Of a stretch of DNA of 64,000 bases, positions 9,595 through 20,131 are shown in pieces. Made by a program: the position numbers and the translations under genes. This DNA comes from Mycobacteroides abscessus ATCC 19977 (lineage in GTDB: Bacteria > Actinomycetota > Actinomycetes > Mycobacteriales > Mycobacteriaceae). The notes beneath the pieces are model-generated. The model saw only the letters and a list, made by a program, of their open reading frames with translations. It was not told where the DNA came from and ran no database searches. The stretch spans positions 3,038,001 to 3,102,000 of the forward strand of contig NC_010397.1 of NCBI RefSeq assembly GCF_000069185.1. The letters are read 5' to 3'. How positions within the stretch are numbered: position 1 is the first letter of the stretch; every line of letters starts with the position of its first letter.

Positions 9595-10176
9595 GTGACG
9601 TCTGCCGAACCAGCCCCGTTCCGCGCGGCGGTCGACGCGATGAACTCCGTGACCGCGCGTCCGGAAATCGAGCTGGGCACTATTCGTCCCCCGCAACGGC
9701 TGGCTCCGTTCAGCTATGCACTCGGCGCCGAGATCAAACACCGCGATACCGATAACGTGCCCGAACAATCCGAGGGCGATGCATTTGGCAGGCTAATCCT
9801 GCTGCACGACCCCGACGGCGATGAGGCATGGAACGGCACCATGCGGCTGGTCGCCTATATCCAGGCCGATCTGGATGCCTCCGAGGCCGTCGATCCGTTG
9901 CTACCGGAGGTCGCGTGGAGCTGGCTCGTGGACGCGATCAACTCGCGCACCGCGGACGTGACAGCGCTGGGCGGCACCGTGACCGCAACCACCTCGGTCC
10001 GGTACGGCGATATCGCCGGCCCGGGACGTGCCCACCAGTTGGAGCTACGCGCGTCCTGGACCGCGACCGGCACCGATATCGGTACCCACGTCGAGGCGTT
10101 CTGTGAAGTACTGGAGCATGCGGCGGGCCTGCCGCCGGTGGGTGTGACGGATCTGGGTTCGCGCCACCGCGCTTAG
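9595..10176 (+). CDS. DUF3000 family protein
   Basis: A conserved actinobacterial protein of unknown function (Rv2680 equivalent), 193 residues from the GTG at 9595. That start leaves 79 bases to divergent hemE and sits 8 bases after TACCGT, a good -10 hexamer for a leaderless transcript. The sequence is acidic and soluble with no signal peptide. The block [11 protein letters not shown] and a C-terminal beta-rich part are the recognisable family features. The RNase D-like gene follows 22 bases later, as in other mycobacteria. Confidence 0.8.
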   Translation: MTSAEPAPFRAAVDAMNSVTARPEIELGTIRPPQRLAPFSYALGAEIKHRDTDNVPEQSEGDAFGRLILLHDPDGDEAWNGTMRLVAYIQADLDASEAVDPLLPEVAWSWLVDAINSRTADVTALGGTVTATTSVRYGDIAGPGRAHQLELRASWTATGTDIGTHVEAFCEVLEHAAGLPPVGVTDLGSRHRA

Positions 10177-10198
10177 CGCATACGCTGCTGACTCAGAT

Positions 10199-11401
10199 AT
10201 GGATACCGACTCCGAGCTTCCCGAGCCAACACCGCTGCTGCGCCCCGCCGAAGGGGTGCCGCCGATCACCGCGTCGACCGACGAAATTCGCGCGGCAGCA
10301 CAACGTTTGATCTCCGGAACCGGGCCGTTCGCCGTCGATGCCGAGCGGGCCTCGGGATTCCGCTACTCCAACCGGGCTTATCTGATCCAGATCCGCCGGC
10401 GCGGCGCGGGGACCGTGCTGCTGGATCCGACGAATGTTCCGGGCTCCCTCGGGCCGATTGTGGACGCGCTGGGCGCCGACGAGTGGATTTTGCATGCCGC
10501 CGACCAGGACCTACCCTGCCTGGCCGAGTTGGCTATGAAACCACCGTCGCTCTATGACACCGAATTGGCCGGGCGCCTGGCCGGATTCGAGAAGGTGAAC
10601 CTGGCCTCCATGGTGCACCGGCTGCTGGGGTTGGGTCTGGCCAAGGGCCATGGCGCCGCCGACTGGTCCAAACGGCCCCTACCCGACGACTGGCTGAACT
10701 ACGCGGCATTGGATGTCGAGGTGCTCGTCGAGTTGCGCGACAAGATCGCCGAAGTACTCGCCGAGCAGGGCAAGACCGAGTGGGCGCGGCAGGAGTTCGA
10801 GCATCTGGCGCACACCCCGGTACCCGCGACCCGTCGGGACAATTGGCGCCGTACCTCCGGGATTCACAAGGTACGAAAGCCCGGACAATTGGCAGCGGTT
10901 CGTGAATTATGGCTCAGCCGTGACGAATTGGCGCGTGCACGCGACGTAGCACCCGGCCGTACTCTGCCCGATTCGGCGATCGTGGAAGCGGCGCTGGCTG
11001 ACCCCAAGACACGCGCCGAGCTGATCGCGCTCCCCGTCTTCGGCGGTCCCCGCCAGAAGCAGCAGGCCGACCGTTGGCTGGCCGCGCTGGCCAAGGCGCG
11101 TAGCGGTACCGCGCCTCCACCGGTCAACGAGCCGACCACCGGGCCCCCACCGGTGTCGCGGTGGTCGCGGCGCAAACCCGAGGCCTACGCTCGTCTGGAA
11201 GCCGCGAGAACGGCCTTAGCGGCGCTCTCTGAACAGATTTCGGTGCCCGTGGAGAACATTGTCACTCCGGAGATCGTGCGGCGGATCTGCTGGGACTGGG
11301 ACGGACACGGTGATGTCGACGAACAACTGGCGGGCCACGGCGCACGTCCCTGGCAGCGGCAGCTGACCGTCCCCCTCCTGACCGAAGCGCTGGCGGACTA
11401 G
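10199..11401 (+). CDS. RNase D-like 3'-5' exonuclease with HRDC domain
   Basis: A 400-residue cytosolic nuclease. Residues about 35-200 form a DEDD exonuclease domain: FAVDAERA gives the first acidic pair, HAADQDLPCL the second motif, and LNYAALDVEVLVEL the Tyr-containing third motif (DEDDy class). Residues about 225-300 match an HRDC nucleic-acid binding domain (LWLSRDELARARDVAPGR). The C-terminal 100 residues are variable with Pro-rich linkers. Likely role: 3' maturation or decay of structured RNA. TACGCT 12 bases before the ATG suggests a very short leader. Confidence 0.88.
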   Translation: MDTDSELPEPTPLLRPAEGVPPITASTDEIRAAAQRLISGTGPFAVDAERASGFRYSNRAYLIQIRRRGAGTVLLDPTNVPGSLGPIVDALGADEWILHAADQDLPCLAELAMKPPSLYDTELAGRLAGFEKVNLASMVHRLLGLGLAKGHGAADWSKRPLPDDWLNYAALDVEVLVELRDKIAEVLAEQGKTEWARQEFEHLAHTPVPATRRDNWRRTSGIHKVRKPGQLAAVRELWLSRDELARARDVAPGRTLPDSAIVEAALADPKTRAELIALPVFGGPRQKQQADRWLAALAKARSGTAPPPVNEPTTGPPPVSRWSRRKPEAYARLEAARTALAALSEQISVPVENIVTPEIVRRICWDWDGHGDVDEQLAGHGARPWQRQLTVPLLTEALAD

Positions 11402-11466
11402 CGCCCTCTGCGCCGCCGGTCAAAACTCGGTTGCGCGTGCCCGCCGAACACGCTCTGCTGGTGGTC

Positions 11467-12126
11467 ATGGCGACCTTCGAACCCCTCGATCTGCAGCAGT
11501 GGCCGCGACGAGAATGGTTCGAACACTATCTGGATCGCTGCCCCACCTACTACTCGATGACGGTGGACTTGGATATCACGAATCTGAGGGCGGCGGTGGA
11601 CGCATCCGGTCGCAAGACGTATCCCACGCAGATTTGGGCATTGGCCACCGTGGTGAATCGTCACCCGGAATTCCGTATGGCACTGGACGATCAGGGCAAC
11701 CCAGGGGTGTGGGACGTGGTGGACCCGGCATTCACGGTCTTCAACCCCGATCGCGAGACCTTCGCCGGTATCAGTGCGCGCTACACACCTGATTTCGACG
11801 CTTTTCATTCCGAGGCCGCCGAGCTGCTGAGCGAATATCGTAATGCTTCAACACTTTTCCCACAGGGTGCGCCACGTCCACGCAACGTGTTCGATATCTC
11901 GAGCATCCCCTGGACACGCTTTACCGGCTTCACACTCACCATCGCCCCAGGCTGGGCACACCTGGCGCCCATCTTCACCATCGGCAAGTTCTACGAACAA
12001 GAAGGCCGAACCATGATGCCGCTAGCCCTACAGATTCATCACGCGGCCGCCGATGGCTATCACAGCGCACGCTTGGTCGAGGAGCTCCGCCAAATCATCG
12101 CCGATCCGGATTGGGTCCGGGACTAG
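11467..12126 (+). CDS. cat: Chloramphenicol O-acetyltransferase, type A (CAT)
   Basis: Transfers acetyl from acetyl-CoA to chloramphenicol. From the ATG at 11467 the protein has 219 residues, the standard CAT length, and aligns by eye with classical CATs throughout: RREWFEHYL near the start, [11 protein letters not shown] in the middle, and HHAAADGYH at 191-199 with the catalytic histidine (H192). The trimer contact block [20 protein letters not shown] is also present. M. abscessus carries such a gene next to dxs, which supports the organism call. It overlaps dxs by 4 bases tail to tail. Base composition is like its neighbours, so it is an old resident, not a recent import. Confidence 0.92.
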   Translation: MATFEPLDLQQWPRREWFEHYLDRCPTYYSMTVDLDITNLRAAVDASGRKTYPTQIWALATVVNRHPEFRMALDDQGNPGVWDVVDPAFTVFNPDRETFAGISARYTPDFDAFHSEAAELLSEYRNASTLFPQGAPRPRNVFDISSIPWTRFTGFTLTIAPGWAHLAPIFTIGKFYEQEGRTMMPLALQIHHAAADGYHSARLVEELRQIIADPDWVRD

Positions 12127-14048
12127 TCGACCTGCTGCGCGGCGGGGTTCACGGTGCTGTCTCCGATTTCGCGGCTCATCGCGGCCACCCAGCCGGTGAT
12201 CTTGCGGGCGATGTGCTGATCGGTGAGACCGAGCTCTTCGAGAACCTGACCACGCGACGCATGCTCCAGGAACTGCTGCGGCACACCGATATCCCGGCTC
12301 GGGATATCGACATCGGCATCCTGCATCGCCGCCGTTACCGCGCTGCCGGCGCCGCCGTGCACGCCGCTGTCCTCCAGGGTGACCACCAGACGATGTTGGC
12401 CGGCCAGTTCCACCACATGCGGCGGTACCGGCAGCACCCACCGCGGATCGACGACCGTAACGCCGATCCCCTGCTTGCCGAGCCTGTCCGCTGTCGCCAA
12501 GGCTGTCGACGCGAACGACCCGACCGCCACCAGTAGCACGTCGGCATGTAAACCACTGGCCGGACGGGCCAGGATGTCTACCCCATCACGTCGCTCGATT
12601 GCCGGGATATCCTCCCCGACTTCACCTTTCGGGAAACGCAAGGCGGTCGGACCGTCATCGACGGCCAGGGCTTCAGTCAGCTCCTCGCGCAGCCGCGAAG
12701 CATCGCGCGGCGCCGCGACCCGCATTCCGGGCACCACATTCAGGATCGACAAATCCCACATACCGTTGTGGCTGGCCCCGTCGCTGCCGGTGATTCCCGC
12801 GCGGTCCAGCACGAAGGTCACGGGAAGCCGGTGCAGCGCGACATCCATCATCACCTGATCAAACGCGCGGTTCAGGAACGTGGAGTAGATCGCGACCACG
12901 GGATGCAAACCGCCCATGGCGAGCCCGGCCGCGGAGGTGACGGCATGTTGCTCGGCAATACCGACGTCGAACAGCCGATCGGGGAAGCGCTCACCGAACT
13001 TACTGAGCCCGGTCGGGCCCGGCATGGCCGCGGTGATCGCCACGATATTGCGATGCTCACTGGCCACATCGATGAGCGCATCGGAGAACACCGAAGTCCA
13101 ACCCGGAGCCGAAGCCTTAATAGCCCGACCGGTTTTCGGGTCGATAATGCCGGTGGAATGCATCTGCTCGGCCTCGTCGTCCTCGGCGGGGGCGTATCCC
13201 ATGCCCTTGCGAGTGATCACGTGCACGATCACCGGACCGCCGTAGCCACGGGCACGGCGCAGAGCATCCTCCACAGCGTGCTCATCATGACCGTCAACCG
13301 GACCGACATATTTCAGCCCCAGGTCGGTGAACATCACCTGCGGCGACACCGCATCCTTCACCCCGACCTTGAGGCTGTGCATCAGGGCGTAGGCCAGCGG
13401 ACCCACGACCGGCATGCCACGCAGCAGCTTCTTGCTCTCGTCGAGGACCTTCTCGTAGGAAGGGGTGAGCCGCAGCCCCGCCAGATGCGAGGCGAGCCCG
13501 CCGATGGTCGGCGCGTAGCTACGCCCATTGTCGTTGACGACGATGATGATGCGCCGATGCTCGGCGGCGGCGATGTTGTTGAGGGCCTCCCAGCACATGC
13601 CTCCGGTCATGGCACCGTCGCCGACCACCGCGACGACATGGCGCCGTCGCTGCCCCGTCAGCTCGAACGCCTTGGCAAGTCCGTCGGCGTAGGACAGCGC
13701 CGTCGACGCGTGGCTCGATTCCACCCAGTCGTGTTCGCTCTCGGCCCGTGACGGATATCCCGACAGACCGTCCTTTTGGCGCAAGGTGTCGAAGTCTCCG
13801 GCCCGGCCGGTCAGAATCTTGTGGACGTAGGCCTGATGCCCGGTGTCAAAGATGATCGGGTCGTACGGCGACTCGAAAACCCGATGCAGTGCCAGACTCA
13901 GCTCGACAACACCCAGGTTGGGGCCAAGATGCCCACCGGTCGCGGCGACCTTATGGATCAGGAACTCGCGGATCTCGTCAGCGAGCAAGTCCAGTTCTCG
14001 CTTCGAGAGACCCTGCAGGTCACCCGGCCCCCTGATGTCGTCAAGCAT
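12123..14048 (-). CDS. dxs: 1-deoxy-D-xylulose-5-phosphate synthase
   Basis: First enzyme of the MEP isoprenoid pathway: joins pyruvate and glyceraldehyde-3-phosphate using thiamine diphosphate. The 641-residue protein has the N-terminal [18 protein letters not shown] block, the thiamine motif around [16 protein letters not shown], the transketolase pyrimidine-binding block ([17 protein letters not shown]) and the C-terminal transketolase domain. Length and start agree with mycobacterial Dxs1. It is probably transcribed with nhaA, whose stop lies 21 bases upstream. Confidence 0.96.
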   Translation of the reverse strand: MLDDIRGPGDLQGLSKRELDLLADEIREFLIHKVAATGGHLGPNLGVVELSLALHRVFESPYDPIIFDTGHQAYVHKILTGRAGDFDTLRQKDGLSGYPSRAESEHDWVESSHASTALSYADGLAKAFELTGQRRRHVVAVVGDGAMTGGMCWEALNNIAAAEHRRIIIVVNDNGRSYAPTIGGLASHLAGLRLTPSYEKVLDESKKLLRGMPVVGPLAYALMHSLKVGVKDAVSPQVMFTDLGLKYVGPVDGHDEHAVEDALRRARGYGGPVIVHVITRKGMGYAPAEDDEAEQMHSTGIIDPKTGRAIKASAPGWTSVFSDALIDVASEHRNIVAITAAMPGPTGLSKFGERFPDRLFDVGIAEQHAVTSAAGLAMGGLHPVVAIYSTFLNRAFDQVMMDVALHRLPVTFVLDRAGITGSDGASHNGMWDLSILNVVPGMRVAAPRDASRLREELTEALAVDDGPTALRFPKGEVGEDIPAIERRDGVDILARPASGLHADVLLVAVGSFASTALATADRLGKQGIGVTVVDPRWVLPVPPHVVELAGQHRLVVTLEDSGVHGGAGSAVTAAMQDADVDIPSRDIGVPQQFLEHASRGQVLEELGLTDQHIARKITGWVAAMSREIGDSTVNPAAQQVD

Positions 14049-14069
14049 CTGGCCAGTCTACGCAGCGAT

Positions 14070-15395
14070 TTAGATCCGGTCGCCTGGAGCAGAGCCAAAA
14101 ACATCGGGTACCCCGTCGTGATCGGCGTCAAGAGTCTCCTTGGCCTCGATGCGCTGATACACCCGGTTACGCAACCGCAGCACGACCGATGCCACCGCCG
14201 CCGAGGTCAACGATCCGGCGAGCACCCCGACCTTGACATGCGACGCGGTCTCCGCGCCCACGCCGGATGTCGCCGACTCGGCGGCTCCGAACGCCAGTTC
14301 GCCGATGAGCAGGGACACCGTGAAACCGATTCCGGCGAGCAGCGCCACTCCGGCAATATCCAGCCAACTCAGGTCATCGTCGAGGCTGGCGCGGGTAAAC
14401 CGCGCCAACAGGTAGGTGGTGAGGAAGACTCCCACCGGTTTGCCCACCAACAACCCCAGGACCACGCCGAGCGCCACCGGATCCAGCAGGGCCTGCCCGA
14501 GCCCAGCGAAACCGCCCAGCGTGACGCCAGCGGCGAAGAACGCGAAGACCGGTACCGCGACACCTGCCGACAACGGCCGCAGCCGGTGCTCGAATTGCTC
14601 GGCCATACCGTGCGCATCGGTGCGGCCGTCGCGCCTCAACACCGGGACCGTGAAGCCCAGCAGCACCCCCGCCACCGTCGCGTGCACACCGGAGGCGTGC
14701 ACCAGTGCCCAGGTGGCCACCGCCAGCGGCACCAGCAACCACCACTCCCGACGCCGACGCTGCACCGCCAGCGCGAACAACCCCAGCGGTACCAGCGCCA
14801 GTCCCAACGGCCCCCAATGCAGCTCATCGGTATAGAAGACCGCGATCACGATGACCGCCAGCAGATCGTCCACCACCGCCAGGGTGAGCAAAAAGGTACG
14901 CAGCGCCGTGGGCAGGTGCGTAGAAATCACCGCGAGCACAGCGAGTGCGAAGGCGATGTCGGTGGCCGTGGGAATCGCCCAGCCGCGCATCGCCGCGCCA
15001 CCTCCGGAGGCGTTGACCGCCAGATAGATGGCGGCGGGGACCAGCATGCCGCCCACGGCCGCGACGATCGGCAGCGCGGCGCGACCGGGGTCGCGCAGAT
15101 CCCCGGCGACGAATTCGCGTTTGAGTTCCACTCCCACCACGAAGAAGAAGATCGCCAGCAGCCCGTCGGTGGCCCAGCCGGCCAGGGTCAGATGCAGGTG
15201 CAACTGCTCCGGCCCGACGGTGATGGCACCCAGCCGGTAATACCACGAGCTCCACGGCGAATTGGCCCACAACAGCGCGGCCACTGCCGCCACCACCAAC
15301 AGGACACCACCGACGGTCTCCTTGCGAAGGATCTCAGCGACACGCGACGACTCCGCCCATGATCCGCGGGTGAAGACGCGCTGGCTCAATCGCAT
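14070..15395 (-). CDS. nhaA: Na+/H+ antiporter NhaA
   Basis: A 441-residue, 12-helix plasma-membrane antiporter that expels Na+ in exchange for protons. The ion-binding residues are visible: TATDIAFAL holds the helix IV aspartate, and [11 protein letters not shown] the tandem aspartates of helix V. The unwound-helix region and [13 protein letters not shown] are typical. After the last helix there is a soluble tail containing [12 protein letters not shown], a DxDxDG calcium-loop-like motif that I recall in actinobacterial NhaA proteins. It precedes dxs in the same direction. Confidence 0.93.
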   Translation of the reverse strand: MRLSQRVFTRGSWAESSRVAEILRKETVGGVLLVVAAVAALLWANSPWSSWYYRLGAITVGPEQLHLHLTLAGWATDGLLAIFFFVVGVELKREFVAGDLRDPGRAALPIVAAVGGMLVPAAIYLAVNASGGGAAMRGWAIPTATDIAFALAVLAVISTHLPTALRTFLLTLAVVDDLLAVIVIAVFYTDELHWGPLGLALVPLGLFALAVQRRRREWWLLVPLAVATWALVHASGVHATVAGVLLGFTVPVLRRDGRTDAHGMAEQFEHRLRPLSAGVAVPVFAFFAAGVTLGGFAGLGQALLDPVALGVVLGLLVGKPVGVFLTTYLLARFTRASLDDDLSWLDIAGVALLAGIGFTVSLLIGELAFGAAESATSGVGAETASHVKVGVLAGSLTSAAVASVVLRLRNRVYQRIEAKETLDADHDGVPDVFGSAPGDRI

Positions 15396-15494
15396 GAGTC
15401 GGTGTCCGTTCTTTCAGGCAGGGTTCAGTACCGCCGACCAGACTTCCCGGCACACCTGAGAGCTACTTTATAAGATCTTTACACCGGTCGCTGT

Positions 15495-16661
15495 CTATCG
15501 GGTGAGCAGCGCGAAGCTCTCGATGTGATGAGTCAGCGGGAAGGCATCGAACACCCGCAGCTCACGCACCCGATATCCACGCTCTAGATACAGGCCCACA
15601 TCGCGCGCGAATGCTGCTGCCTCACAGCCGATATGGATCACCCTGGATACATTCGCCGCGGCGACCTTTCCGATGACCTCACGTCCGGCACCCGCCCGGG
15701 GCGGGTCCAGCACCGCGACATCGGCCTCACCCAGGTCGCGTATGGCGTGGCGCACCGACCCGCAGATCATGGTGACCTGGCGCAGATCGCCTAGTGCGCT
15801 CTTGGCACTACGGAACGCCGGGCGCGAGGTATCCACGCTCACAACATGTCCCGTACGTCCCACCGCCTCCCCTAGTGCGGCAGCGAAAACGCCGACGCCG
15901 CCGTACAAGTCCCAGGCGCTCATGCCCGGTTCCAGCTCCGCCCAGTCAGAGACCAACCGGCTGTAGGTGCCGGCCGCGTCGCGGTGGGCCTGCCAGAACG
16001 CCGTAACGGGAACCAACCAGTGCCGGTCCCCCACCTTCTGGACCGCGACATCCTCACCCTCGACAATCGTGCTCCCGCGCAACACATGTCGGCGACCCTG
16101 ATCGTCCATGACGGCGTGCAACGGCCCTTCGGAACCGAGCTCGGGCTGATCCAATCCGTCGAGAAGGCCCGGAACCACTTGGGCACAACGCAGGTCTGTC
16201 ACTAATTCGTCACTGTGATACCGATGAAAACCGGGCTGGCCCAAGGCATTCACATCCAGGCGCACCCGAGTGCGCCACCCGGTGGGGTCACCGGCCCCCA
16301 ACGGCTGCGCCACCCCCTGCCACTCGTACTTACCGAGTCGTGCCAGCTGCTGACTCACCACATCGCCCTTGAGCTCGCGCACGTACACCGGATCAGCGAA
16401 AGACAGATCGCAGCAGCCCGATCCCACGGCGCTGTGGGCGATCGGACACAGTGGTTCGATGCGGTGCGGCGACGGGTCCAGGACCTCGACGGCGGCGCCA
16501 TGCCAGAAGCTGGCCTGACGATCGTCGGTGATCTGTACGCGCACCCGCTCGCCGGGGAGCGCGTCCCTGACGAAGATGACGCGCCCGTCATGCCTGGCCA
16601 CCACGCTGCCCCCGTTGGCGGCGCCGCCGGTGTGCACCTCCAGAATGTCGCCGATGGTCAT
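15495..16661 (-). CDS. TrmA/RlmCD-type RNA (uracil-5-)-methyltransferase
   Basis: A 388-residue SAM-dependent enzyme of the Rv2689c group, expected to make 5-methyluridine in rRNA or tRNA; the exact target is not fixed by sequence. An N-terminal TRAM-like beta barrel (about 1-60) is followed by a cysteine group (PLCPIAH...GCCDL) that could hold an Fe-S cluster as in RlmD. The Rossmann methyltransferase has WDLYGGVGVFA (SAM site), LDPPRAGAG, and VIHIGCEAAAFARD with the nucleophilic cysteine. Its start abuts the stop of the upstream permease gene. Confidence 0.88.
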   Translation of the reverse strand: MTIGDILEVHTGGAANGGSVVARHDGRVIFVRDALPGERVRVQITDDRQASFWHGAAVEVLDPSPHRIEPLCPIAHSAVGSGCCDLSFADPVYVRELKGDVVSQQLARLGKYEWQGVAQPLGAGDPTGWRTRVRLDVNALGQPGFHRYHSDELVTDLRCAQVVPGLLDGLDQPELGSEGPLHAVMDDQGRRHVLRGSTIVEGEDVAVQKVGDRHWLVPVTAFWQAHRDAAGTYSRLVSDWAELEPGMSAWDLYGGVGVFAAALGEAVGRTGHVVSVDTSRPAFRSAKSALGDLRQVTMICGSVRHAIRDLGEADVAVLDPPRAGAGREVIGKVAAANVSRVIHIGCEAAAFARDVGLYLERGYRVRELRVFDAFPLTHHIESFALLTR

Positions 16662-18656
16662 TTACGAGTCGAAACCGCGCCGCGAGTCGCCCGGTGCGGA
16701 CTGTCTGTCCAGTTCACGCCGACGTTCAGACGAATCGAGTTGCCAGGGAACGGATGTGACCATGACATTGGGCACAAACAACAGACGTCCCTTGAGTCGT
16801 AGCGCACTCTGATTGTGCAGCACCTGCTCCCACCAGTGGCCCACCACGTATTCGGGGATGAATATGCAGACGACCGTGCGTGGCGCTTCCTTACTGATGC
16901 GCTTGACGTAATCCAGGATAGGCCGGGTGATTTCGCGGTACGGGGACGCGATCACCTTCAACGGCGTGCTGATATCGCTTGTCTCCCATTCGCGCACCAG
17001 CTCGCGGGTATCGCGGTCGTCCACGCTGACGGTGACGGCTTCCAGGACATCTGGGCGCGTGGCGCGCGCATATGCGAGGGCACGCAGCGTGGGCTGGTGC
17101 ACCTTCGAGACGAGCACGACGGCGTGCGTGCGGCTGGGCAGCACGACCTCTCCCTCGTGGTTGTCCAGCTCACGGGCCACCGTGTTGTAGTGCTTGTGGA
17201 TCATCTTCATCAGCACGAACAGCAGACCCATAGCCAAGATCGCGATCCACGCTCCGGCAAGGAATTTGGTGACCAGGACCACGAGCAGCACCGTGCCGGT
17301 CATGATGAAACCTATGGTGTTGATGACGCGTGAGCGCATCATCTTGCGGCGCACGGCCGGATCGGTCTCGGTCTTGAGCAACCGAGTCCAGTGCCGCACC
17401 ATACCGATCTGACTCAGGGTGAAGGACACGAAGACGCCGACGATATACAGCTGAATGAGGGCTGTCACTTCGGCCTTGAACGCCACCACGAACAGGATCG
17501 CCACGGCCGACAGGAAGATGATGCCGTTGGAGAACGCGAGGCGGTCGCCGCGGGTGTGTAGCTGGCGCGGCAGGTAGCGGTCCTGCGCCAGAATCGACCC
17601 GAGCACCGGGAAACCATTGAAGGCGGTGTTCGCGGCCAGTACCAAGATCAGGGCCGTCACCACAGTGATGAACAGGAAGCCGATCCGGAAATCCCCGAAT
17701 ACGGCCTCGGCCAACTGCGCGACCAGGGTCTTCTGGTGGTAGTCGGCGGGTGCGCCCGACAGCTGCCGCGTAGGGTCCTCGGCGATCTTCGCGCCGGTGC
17801 GTTCGGCCAGCAGGATGATGCCCATGAACAGCGTGATGGCGATGCCACCCAGCAGAAGCAATGTGGTGGCCGCGTTGCGCGACTTGGGCTTCCGGAAGGC
17901 GGGCACACCGTTACTGATCGCCTCCACACCCGTCAGCGCCGCACATCCCGACGAGAAGGCCCGCGCGACAAGAAAGACCAGCGCGAAGCCCAGGATGCCG
18001 TTGCCCTCGCCGTGCATCTCGAACGATGCCGATTCCGCCCGCAACGGGGTACCGAGCACATAGATCTGGAAAAGCCCCCAGCCGAGCATCAGGTACATGC
18101 CGATCATGAAGGCGTAGGTGGGGATGGCGAACGCGGCGCCCGATTCACGCACACCGCGCAGGTTCATCGACATCAGGATCACAATGGCGGCGACGGCAAA
18201 GGTGACCTTGTGCTGTGCGACCAGCGGAATGGCCGATCCGATGTTCGACATGGCCGACGACATGGAAACGGCAACGGTCAACACGTAATCCACCAGCAGG
18301 GCACTGCCGACCGTCAGCCCGGCGGTGGGACCCAAGTTGGTGGTGACCACCTCATAGTCACCGCCACCCGACGGATAGGCGTGCACGTTCTGCCGATAGC
18401 TCGCGACCACCACCATCATTACGGCGGCGACCGCGAGGCCGATCCACGGCGTCATCGCGTAGGCGGACATCCCAGCGACGGACAGCACCAAGAAGATTTC
18501 CTCGGGCGCGTACGCCACCGAGGACAACGCGTCCGAGGCGAAAACCGGTAGCGCGATGCGCTTCGGCAGCAGGGTATGGCCAAGGCTGTCACTACGGAAT
18601 GGCCGGCCGATTACCAGGCGCCGTGCCGCCGTCGACAGCTTGGAAAGCGTAGACAC
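16662..18656 (-). CDS. APC-superfamily permease (Rv2690c-like)
   Basis: A 664-residue membrane protein with about 12 helices in the first 480 residues and a cytosolic C-terminal domain of about 170 residues. The N-terminal block LPVFASDALSSVAYAPEEIF is typical of the KUP/APC-like amino acid or potassium transporters seen in many Gram-positives. The GTG at 18656 is preferred: it gives the conserved VSTLSKLSTAARRLVIG start and lies 8 bases after TAGTGT, a leaderless promoter arrangement. The adjacent divergent TrkA genes hint at potassium transport, but the substrate is unproven. Confidence 0.85.
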   Translation of the reverse strand: MSTLSKLSTAARRLVIGRPFRSDSLGHTLLPKRIALPVFASDALSSVAYAPEEIFLVLSVAGMSAYAMTPWIGLAVAAVMMVVVASYRQNVHAYPSGGGDYEVVTTNLGPTAGLTVGSALLVDYVLTVAVSMSSAMSNIGSAIPLVAQHKVTFAVAAIVILMSMNLRGVRESGAAFAIPTYAFMIGMYLMLGWGLFQIYVLGTPLRAESASFEMHGEGNGILGFALVFLVARAFSSGCAALTGVEAISNGVPAFRKPKSRNAATTLLLLGGIAITLFMGIILLAERTGAKIAEDPTRQLSGAPADYHQKTLVAQLAEAVFGDFRIGFLFITVVTALILVLAANTAFNGFPVLGSILAQDRYLPRQLHTRGDRLAFSNGIIFLSAVAILFVVAFKAEVTALIQLYIVGVFVSFTLSQIGMVRHWTRLLKTETDPAVRRKMMRSRVINTIGFIMTGTVLLVVLVTKFLAGAWIAILAMGLLFVLMKMIHKHYNTVARELDNHEGEVVLPSRTHAVVLVSKVHQPTLRALAYARATRPDVLEAVTVSVDDRDTRELVREWETSDISTPLKVIASPYREITRPILDYVKRISKEAPRTVVCIFIPEYVVGHWWEQVLHNQSALRLKGRLLFVPNVMVTSVPWQLDSSERRRELDRQSAPGDSRRGFDS

Positions 18657-18776
18657 GAACGCCAACACTAGGCCACGCGAGCAATCGCGGTACGGTCTCA
18701 CTTGACATCGCTGTGTCGGGTGCCGCGACGCGGCGTCCAACTATTGCGACGAAGCCGTATCCAGAAAGGTCAACCG

Positions 18777-19466
18777 GTGCGAGTAGTGGTGATGGGCTGC
18801 GGGCGCGTGGGCGCCGCGCTGGCCGGCGGCCTGGCCAGAATCGGCCATGAGGTGGCGATCATCGACAAGGAAGCCGCCGCGTTCAACCGGCTCGGCCCCG
18901 AATTCACCGGCGAACGCATTGTCGGCATGGGTTTTGATCGCGACGTTCTCTTACGGGCCGGAATCGAGCGGGCCCAGGCGTTCGCCGCGGTGTCCTCCGG
19001 CGACAACTCGAACATCATCTCGGCCCGGGCGGCCCGCGAAACCTTCGGTGTCGAGCGCGTGGTGGCGCGCATCTACGACGCCAAGCGTGCCGCGGTGTAC
19101 GAGCGACTCGGCATCCCGACGGTCGCGACCGTGCCCTGGACCACCGACCGTCTGCTGCACGCCCTCACGCGCGAAAGCGACACCACCAAGTGGCGCGACC
19201 CGTCAGGTTCCGTCGTCGTCACCGAACTCGCCCTGCATGAAGACTGGATTGGCAAGCGCGTCACCGCACTCGAGGCCGCCACCGGTGCGCGGGCGGCCTT
19301 CATCATCCGGTTCGGCACCGGCGTGCTGCCCGACGCCAAGACGGTGATCCAGGACAGCGACGAGGTCTACGTCTCCGCGGTTTCGGGACGTGCCGCCGAG
19401 GCGATGGCCATCGCCGCGCAGCCGCCCGGCGAGGACGCCGACGATGACCACGGAGGTGCCCGATGA
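18777..19466 (+). CDS. ceoB: TrkA-family potassium uptake regulator CeoB
   Basis: A 229-residue cytosolic nucleotide-binding subunit that gates a K+ transporter. It has an RCK-N Rossmann domain (VRVVVMGCGRVGAALA, acidic end of strand 2 at IIDKE) and an RCK-C domain after about residue 140. The GTG at 18777 follows AAAGGT by 6 bases and matches the N-terminus of mycobacterial CeoB (Rv2691); the in-frame extension upstream has no support. Its last 4 bases overlap ceoC. The divergent APC permease gene begins 120 bases away. Confidence 0.92.
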   Translation: MRVVVMGCGRVGAALAGGLARIGHEVAIIDKEAAAFNRLGPEFTGERIVGMGFDRDVLLRAGIERAQAFAAVSSGDNSNIISARAARETFGVERVVARIYDAKRAAVYERLGIPTVATVPWTTDRLLHALTRESDTTKWRDPSGSVVVTELALHEDWIGKRVTALEAATGARAAFIIRFGTGVLPDAKTVIQDSDEVYVSAVSGRAAEAMAIAAQPPGEDADDDHGGAR

Positions 19467-20122
19467 AGGTCGCCATCGGAGGGGCCGGCGCCGTGGGGCG
19501 CTCGATCGCACGCGAGCTCATCGAGAGCCGTCACGAAGTCACGCTGCTGGAGCGCAACCCGGACCACATCGATCCGGAGGCGGTGCCCGAAGCGCAGTGG
19601 CGGCTGGGCGATGCCTGTGAGATCAGCCTGCTGGAGGCCGAGGAGCTACACACCTTTGATGTGGTGATCGCGGCGACCGGCGACGACAAGGCCAACCTGG
19701 TGCTAAGTCTGCTGGCCAAAACCGAATTCGCGGTGGCTCGTGTGGTGGCGCGTGTGAACGACCCCCGCAATGAGTGGTTGTTCGACGACGCGTGGGGCGT
19801 CGATGTCGCGGTGTCGACACCGCGCATGCTGGCCTCCCTTGTCGAAGAGGCGGTCGCCGTCGGTGACGTGGTGCGGCTCATGGAGTTCCGCAAGGGACAG
19901 GCCAATCTGGTGGAGATCACCCTGCCCGACGACACCCCCTGGGGCGGTAAACCGGTACGTAAGCTGGAACTGCCCCGTGACGCGGTGCTGGTGGCGATTC
20001 TGCGCGGCTCACGCGTCATCGCCGCTCAGCCCGACGAGCCCCTTGAGGGCGGTGACGAGCTGATTCTGGTGGCCACCGCCGATATCGAGGACGAGCTGCA
20101 CCGGGCCGTGCTACCCGAATAG
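19463..20122 (+). CDS. ceoC: TrkA-family potassium uptake regulator CeoC
   Basis: The second RCK protein of the pair, 219 residues, beginning MKVAIGGAGAVGRSIA (dinucleotide-binding glycine motif) with LLERNPDH closing strand 2. Residues about 140-219 form the RCK-C ligand-binding domain. The ATGA overlap with ceoB signals coupled translation and probable hetero-oligomer formation, as in the M. tuberculosis CeoB/CeoC pair. No membrane Trk subunit is nearby; the divergent permease is the only transporter close by. Confidence 0.92.
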   Translation: MKVAIGGAGAVGRSIARELIESRHEVTLLERNPDHIDPEAVPEAQWRLGDACEISLLEAEELHTFDVVIAATGDDKANLVLSLLAKTEFAVARVVARVNDPRNEWLFDDAWGVDVAVSTPRMLASLVEEAVAVGDVVRLMEFRKGQANLVEITLPDDTPWGGKPVRKLELPRDAVLVAILRGSRVIAAQPDEPLEGGDELILVATADIEDELHRAVLPE

Positions 20123-20131
20123 TGGCCCGGA

